Source of the DNA: Mariniphaga sp.
GTDB lineage: Bacteria; Bacteroidota; Bacteroidia; Bacteroidales; Prolixibacteraceae
Length of the DNA stretch: 64,000 nt
NCBI GenBank assembly: GCA_024636975.1
Contig: JAGXGA010000055.1
Location: 248,001 to 312,000, forward strand
Direction: 5' to 3'
Numbering within the stretch: position 1 is the first letter of the stretch; every line of letters begins with the position of its first letter. The notes under the pieces are model-generated. The model ran no database searches. It saw nothing but the letters and a program-made list of their open reading frames with translations, and was not told the origin of the DNA. A program made the position numbers and the translations under genes. Below are positions 60,739 through 64,000 of this stretch, piece after piece.

Positions 60739-61797
60739 ATGCGATACTTATCTTATTTTAAAGTTGTTTTGGTTGCATTTTTAATTGTTTTTATGGCAGC
60801 ATCCTGTGTAAAAGAAGGCCCCATGGGCCCTGCAGGAGAAGACGGAATTGACGGAATTGACGGAGTTGACGGTGCGAGTGGTGAGGTGACCTGTTTACAG
60901 TGTCATGAAGGCACAGCATTAGATCAGAAAAGTGCTGAATTTGAAATTTCGGCGCATAGTGCTGGTGCTATAGCCGTTGATTATGCTGGCGGGCGTGCCA
61001 GTTGTGCTCCTTGTCATTCACATGAACAATTTGTTCAGACAATGACATTGGGTGGAGTTGCAGGAGATATCAGCAATCCAAGTGCATGGAAGTGTAATAC
61101 CTGTCATGGAATTCATGAAACTTTTGACGTGGGTGACTTTGCGCTTCGTTCTACTGAACCGGTCGATGCACGGTATGCTGAAGGAGAAGTCCTGGATGTG
61201 AATGGCAACAGTAATCTTTGTGCCGTATGCCACCAGTCAAGAAGAGGAGGCCCTTCTATTACAAATCCGGGCGAAGAAACCTTTAGGATTACCAGCACCC
61301 ATTATGGACCGCATTATGGCACACAGGCCAATGTGTTGTTAGGAGTTGGTCTTGAAGAACTTGAAGGTTCAGTTGCTTATCCCGAAGCAGGTTCAGCAGT
61401 TCACCTTGCACAGGCTTCATGCACCGGATGTCATATGGCTGATTTCACTGCCGGACAGGGAGGACACTCTTTCGTTCCAAGCGTGGCAGCTTGTAACGAT
61501 TGCCATGGTACTCCCACCGAAGATTACAATTATGGCGGTGTTCAGACAGAGGTCAATACCATGCTGGTTGAATTAAGGGATCGGCTTATTGAATTGGGCG
61601 TTGTTGCAGGTGACGAAGAAGAAGGATTTCACCCGGTTGTCGGAACTTTTCCAACTTTACTGGTACAGGCTTATTTTAACTGGGAAGGTATTGCAGAAGA
61701 CCGCAGTCTTGGTGTTCATAACCCAAAATATGTAAAAGCAATTCTGAGAAATACTTTGGATGCTGTAAATGCATATGAACCGGCTCCTGAAGTATAA
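60739..61797 (+). CDS. Hexahaem outer-membrane lipoprotein cytochrome c with collagen-like linker
   Basis: A 352-aa lipoprotein (lipobox AAS-Cys23). Residues 27-48 are seven Gly-X-Y triplets (GPMGPAGEDGIDG...), a short collagen-like linker. Six CxxCH haem sites follow at Cys52, 89, 119, 161, 228 and 252, with further His residues (HSHE, HGIH, HYGPHYG) as possible distal ligands. The C-terminal 80 residues lack haem motifs. A multihaem cytochrome tethered to the membrane by a lipid anchor is suited to moving electrons at the outer membrane. First gene of the cytochrome cluster; 34 nt precede the next. It is not close to a named family that I recognise. Confidence 0.8.
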   Translation: MRYLSYFKVVLVAFLIVFMAASCVKEGPMGPAGEDGIDGIDGVDGASGEVTCLQCHEGTALDQKSAEFEISAHSAGAIAVDYAGGRASCAPCHSHEQFVQTMTLGGVAGDISNPSAWKCNTCHGIHETFDVGDFALRSTEPVDARYAEGEVLDVNGNSNLCAVCHQSRRGGPSITNPGEETFRITSTHYGPHYGTQANVLLGVGLEELEGSVAYPEAGSAVHLAQASCTGCHMADFTAGQGGHSFVPSVAACNDCHGTPTEDYNYGGVQTEVNTMLVELRDRLIELGVVAGDEEEGFHPVVGTFPTLLVQAYFNWEGIAEDRSLGVHNPKYVKAILRNTLDAVNAYEPAPEV

Positions 61798-61831
61798 TCG
61801 GGGCTGCATAGTTGTGAACAACTGTTTTTGA

Positions 61832-62227
61832 ATGAAAAATACAATAAAGATGAATGTTAAACATATTATTCTATTGTTAGTTGTAATGGTTTCTGTTCTG
61901 GCAGGCGGATGTAAGTACGACTGGATTCTCCCGGAAGAAGTTCCGGTAATTGATCCGGAAGTACCAATATCCTTCACCCAGGAAATTTTACCGATTTTTA
62001 GTGAGAAGAACTGTACTGCCTGTCATGATGGAAGCCCGGCTCCCGACTTAAGCGAAGCCAATGCTTATGCATCTATTAACAGTGCCAGTTACATTAACAG
62101 AACCACTCCTGAAGAGAGCGTTATTTATACTGAACCTCATCCGGATGGAGAACATACTGTGAAATATTCTGCAGCCCAAGCTGCTTTGATTTTAGCGTGG
62201 ATTGAGCAGGGAGCCGAAAATAACTAA
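61832..62227 (+). CDS. Monohaem lipoprotein cytochrome c
   Basis: A 131-aa lipoprotein: lipobox LAGG-Cys27, haem site CTACH at 61-65 within ILPIFSEKNCTACHDG, and a C-terminal helix LILAWIEQGAENN. The ILPIF..kC..CH pattern resembles small membrane-tethered cytochrome domains common in Bacteroidota and Planctomycetota. The start may also be the Met at 61850. It lies 34 nt after the hexahaem gene and 11 nt before the beta-barrel gene, so is part of the same operon. Confidence 0.78.
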   Translation: MKNTIKMNVKHIILLLVVMVSVLAGGCKYDWILPEEVPVIDPEVPISFTQEILPIFSEKNCTACHDGSPAPDLSEANAYASINSASYINRTTPEESVIYTEPHPDGEHTVKYSAAQAALILAWIEQGAENN

Positions 62228-62238
62228 CTGCAATTAAA

Positions 62239-63153
62239 ATGGTAAAAATGAAGTATTACATATTAACACTATTACTTTTAACTGTATCCTTTTCCAGTGT
62301 TTTTGCACAGGAAGAAGAGGAAGTAGATAAACCGGTCAGGTTTCCATGGGCCAGCGGTTATTTGATCGATCAACAAACTACGTTGGTACCGGTTCCCGGA
62401 ACCCTCGAGTTTGTGATGCAACATAAATTCGGTTCCATCGAAAACGGTATGTCTGATTTTTTTGGGATTTATTCACCCGGGGCTAATATCAGGCTAGGAT
62501 TGAATTACGTTCCAGTTAACAACGTTCAGTTGGGGCTTGGACTTTCCAAAGAAAAAATGTATACCGATCTGAATGCCAAGTGGACGATTGTTGAGCAAAC
62601 GCGTGAAAATACAATACCCGTTGCCGTGGCTTTATATGGCGTGCTTGCAATTGATGGCCGGAATGTTGATGCATTCGGTACGGGCGATGTCCTGCATTCA
62701 GGAGAAGGGAATGAAACGTTCGATTTTGCATTTACCGATAGGTGGTCGTACTTTACTCAGCTGATTATCAGCCGGAAGTTTACTGAAAGACTTTCTTTGC
62801 AGGTAGGAGCCAGTTTTACACATTTTAACCTGGTAGATACTGAATACGATCATGATAAGATTGGCGTTCACTTTAGTGGGAGGTATAATTTTACTCCACA
62901 GTCATCATTTATATTTAATTATGATGTACCTTTAGAGATTCAGCAGATTTCGGAGCAGGTAGAAGTTCCTGAACATCATCAGCCGAATCTTTCATTGGGT
63001 TGGGAAATATCGACCAGTACGCATGCCTTCCAGATCTATGTTGGCAACTCAAGAGGGCTTCTGCCACAGGAAATCATGATGTGGAATTCAAATGGTATAG
63101 ATTTTGATAATCTGGCATTAGGATTCGTAATAACAAGACTTTGGAATTTTTAA
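62239..63153 (+). CDS. DUF5777-like outer-membrane beta-barrel protein
   Basis: A 304-aa exported protein. Signal peptide residues 1-24 (ending VFAQ). After EEEEVDKPVRFPWASGYLIDQQTT comes a series of alternating strands with aromatic ends (TLEFVMQHKFGSIE, ANIRLGLNYVPVNNVQLGLGLSKEK, LSLQVGASFTHFN), ending with an aromatic Phe (ITRLWNF) as barrel proteins do. It matches what I know of DUF5777 proteins, whose function is not established. Sandwiched between haem lipoproteins, it could be the porin of a porin-cytochrome complex. Confidence 0.7.
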   Translation: MVKMKYYILTLLLLTVSFSSVFAQEEEEVDKPVRFPWASGYLIDQQTTLVPVPGTLEFVMQHKFGSIENGMSDFFGIYSPGANIRLGLNYVPVNNVQLGLGLSKEKMYTDLNAKWTIVEQTRENTIPVAVALYGVLAIDGRNVDAFGTGDVLHSGEGNETFDFAFTDRWSYFTQLIISRKFTERLSLQVGASFTHFNLVDTEYDHDKIGVHFSGRYNFTPQSSFIFNYDVPLEIQQISEQVEVPEHHQPNLSLGWEISTSTHAFQIYVGNSRGLLPQEIMMWNSNGIDFDNLALGFVITRLWNF

Positions 63154-63181
63154 TGTTTAACCATAAATAAATAAATTTATC

Positions 63182-63601
63182 ATGAAAAAAGGTAAGATGA
63201 AATTTTTAGCATATCCCTTAGTGGCTCTTTTTACTGGAATGTTTTTGATGGCTTTTGTTTCACCCCAAGAGGCTATTGAAAATTGGGATGTTCCTGCTAA
63301 GTACAAGGAAATGAAAAATCCTTATGCAGGCGATCAGTCTCTTGAGAAAGTAGGGAAAATGATGTATGCAAAACATTGTAAGTCGTGCCACGGTAATGTT
63401 GGCCTGGGTGACGGTGCTAAAGCTGCAAGCATGGAAGCAAAAATGACTCCATTTAACGATGCTAAATTCCAGGCTCAACCAGATGGTGTTATCTATTATC
63501 AGTCGATAATTGGACAAGAGGAAATGCCTAATTTCGAAAAGAAAATTCCGGACGAAGAAGATCGTTGGGCATTAATCAATTACATTAGGACTTTAAAATA
63601 A
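63182..63601 (+). CDS. Monohaem cytochrome c (class I-like)
   Basis: A 139-aa cytochrome. N-terminal signal sequence or anchor (residues 7-26, LAYPLVALFTGMFLMAF). Haem site CKSCH with Cys66, Cys69, His70 in YAKHCKSCHGNVGLGDG; the probable distal ligand is the Met in GQEEMPNF; the C-terminal helix is DEEDRWALINYIRTLK. These are class I periplasmic features, suggesting a soluble or tethered electron shuttle. 28 nt after the barrel gene and followed by a terminator. Confidence 0.85.
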   Translation: MKKGKMKFLAYPLVALFTGMFLMAFVSPQEAIENWDVPAKYKEMKNPYAGDQSLEKVGKMMYAKHCKSCHGNVGLGDGAKAASMEAKMTPFNDAKFQAQPDGVIYYQSIIGQEEMPNFEKKIPDEEDRWALINYIRTLK

Positions 63602-63615
63602 GTTATAAAATAGAT

Positions 63616-63652
63616 AAACTGCTCTGGTGTATATCTCCCGGGGCAGTTTTTT
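63616..63652 (+). terminator. Intrinsic terminator after the monohaem cytochrome
   Basis: AAACTGC (63616-63622) pairs with GCAGTTT (63643-63649), extendable by two more pairs, followed by a T run to 63652. It separates the gene at 63182 from the next cytochrome, which must have its own promoter or rely on read-through. Confidence 0.65.
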
Positions 63653-63667
63653 AATTTTACTGTTTCC

Positions 63668-64000
63668 ATGAGAGGTTTCATTTTTGTGTTGCTGCTATTT
63701 AATATTGTTTTTTTTTCCGGTACAAATAAACTGAAAGGTCAAATACCTGAACAAAATCAAACCTGCCTTAAATGCCATACTTCACAAACTTTTACTCTTT
63801 ACAACGATTGGACTGAAAGGGAAGAAAAGAGGTTGATGAACCCTTTATATATACTGGATACTCTACAGCTTGCCATGGGAGTGCACAGCTCGTTCAATTG
63901 CATTGACTGTCATTCGATGGATTATGAGACATATCCTCATAACGGAGAATTGAAGCTGGAGCCAATGATGACATGTATCGATTGCCATGGAGGCGATGAA
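63668..64000 (+). CDS. Multihaem cytochrome c, 3' end outside window
   Basis: An open frame from the ATG at 63668 to the window edge (111 codons, no stop). Signal peptide residues 1-24 (MRGFIFVLLLFNIVFFSG). Three CxxCH motifs already: Cys33/36-His37 (CLKCH), Cys78/81-His82 (CIDCH) and Cys103/106-His107 (CIDCH). The pattern of short spacers between haems and the MGVHSSFNCIDCH segment resembles multihaem cytochromes of the NrfH/CymA or octahaem type, but the family cannot be fixed from this part. No full-length product can be given. Confidence 0.8.
   Translation, partial: MRGFIFVLLLFNIVFFSGTNKLKGQIPEQNQTCLKCHTSQTFTLYNDWTEREEKRLMNPLYILDTLQLAMGVHSSFNCIDCHSMDYETYPHNGELKLEPMMTCIDCHGGDE

Overview
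The window is chromosomal DNA from a member of the Bacteroidota, probably a Bacteroidales/Marinilabiliales-type marine or sediment organism. Evidence for this is a SusC/SusD pair, SprA, PorW/SprE and PorX of the type IX secretion system (T9SS), the gene order atpB-E-F-H-A-G, a complete menaquinone locus, several upstream -7 elements of the TAnnTTTG type, and almost no Shine-Dalgarno signals. The lineage below phylum is inference. Most of the window is ordinary housekeeping sequence; the interest lies in intergenic regulation, in accessory insertions, and in the last 12 kb.

Layout. 1-5719 (+): an AtpI-like fragment, then F1Fo ATP synthase subunits a, c, b, delta, alpha, gamma; beta and epsilon are not here. 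5730-9024: a methyltransferase, a TauE-type permease and a DUF1232 protein (-), then an Mrp/ApbC ATPase (+). 9242-14574 (+): the T9SS lipoprotein PorW/SprE followed by the T9SS response regulator PorX. 14629-20762: a DUF89 phosphatase, a cyclophilin, and a SusD/SusC pair with a consensus promoter overlapped by a 12-bp palindrome. 20947-28610 (-): a small unknown gene, then the full tryptophan operon trpE-G-D-C-F-B-A, headed by a leader that appears to encode two Trp-rich leader peptides and three terminator-like hairpins. 28722-31569: an exported propeller-like protein, a 110-bp perfect-period (11-nt) inverted repeat element, and an ATPase with a nuclease-like tail. 31805-40767 (-): the menaquinone genes menE, C, A, B, D, F and a hotdog thioesterase, interrupted by an ATPase gene with its own promoter and by a RelE-type toxin-antitoxin pair. 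40810-51508 (-): sprA, ruvA, pdxA and a leucyl aminopeptidase. 51657-59162 (+): a small exported protein, TonB receptor, MFS permease, hemN, hemG, hemH. 59163-59822: a second 11-nt repeat hairpin. 59823-64000 (+): a Cys-rich Crp/Fnr regulator, then outer-membrane lipoprotein and periplasmic c-type cytochromes around a DUF5777-like beta-barrel; the last cytochrome runs off the window.

How the genes fit together. Menaquinone, ATP synthase, haem and cytochrome genes together describe a menaquinone-based respiratory chain. The TonB receptor/MFS/hemN-hemG-hemH operon looks like uptake of a porphyrin (or iron) coupled directly to the last three steps of haem synthesis. The terminal cluster resembles a porin-cytochrome conduit controlled by a redox-responsive regulator. 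Three of the T9SS components (PorW, PorX, SprA) lie within 40 kb. Best candidates for something undescribed: the tandem trp attenuator, the two 11-nt-period hairpin elements, the haem salvage operon and the cytochrome/beta-barrel cluster.
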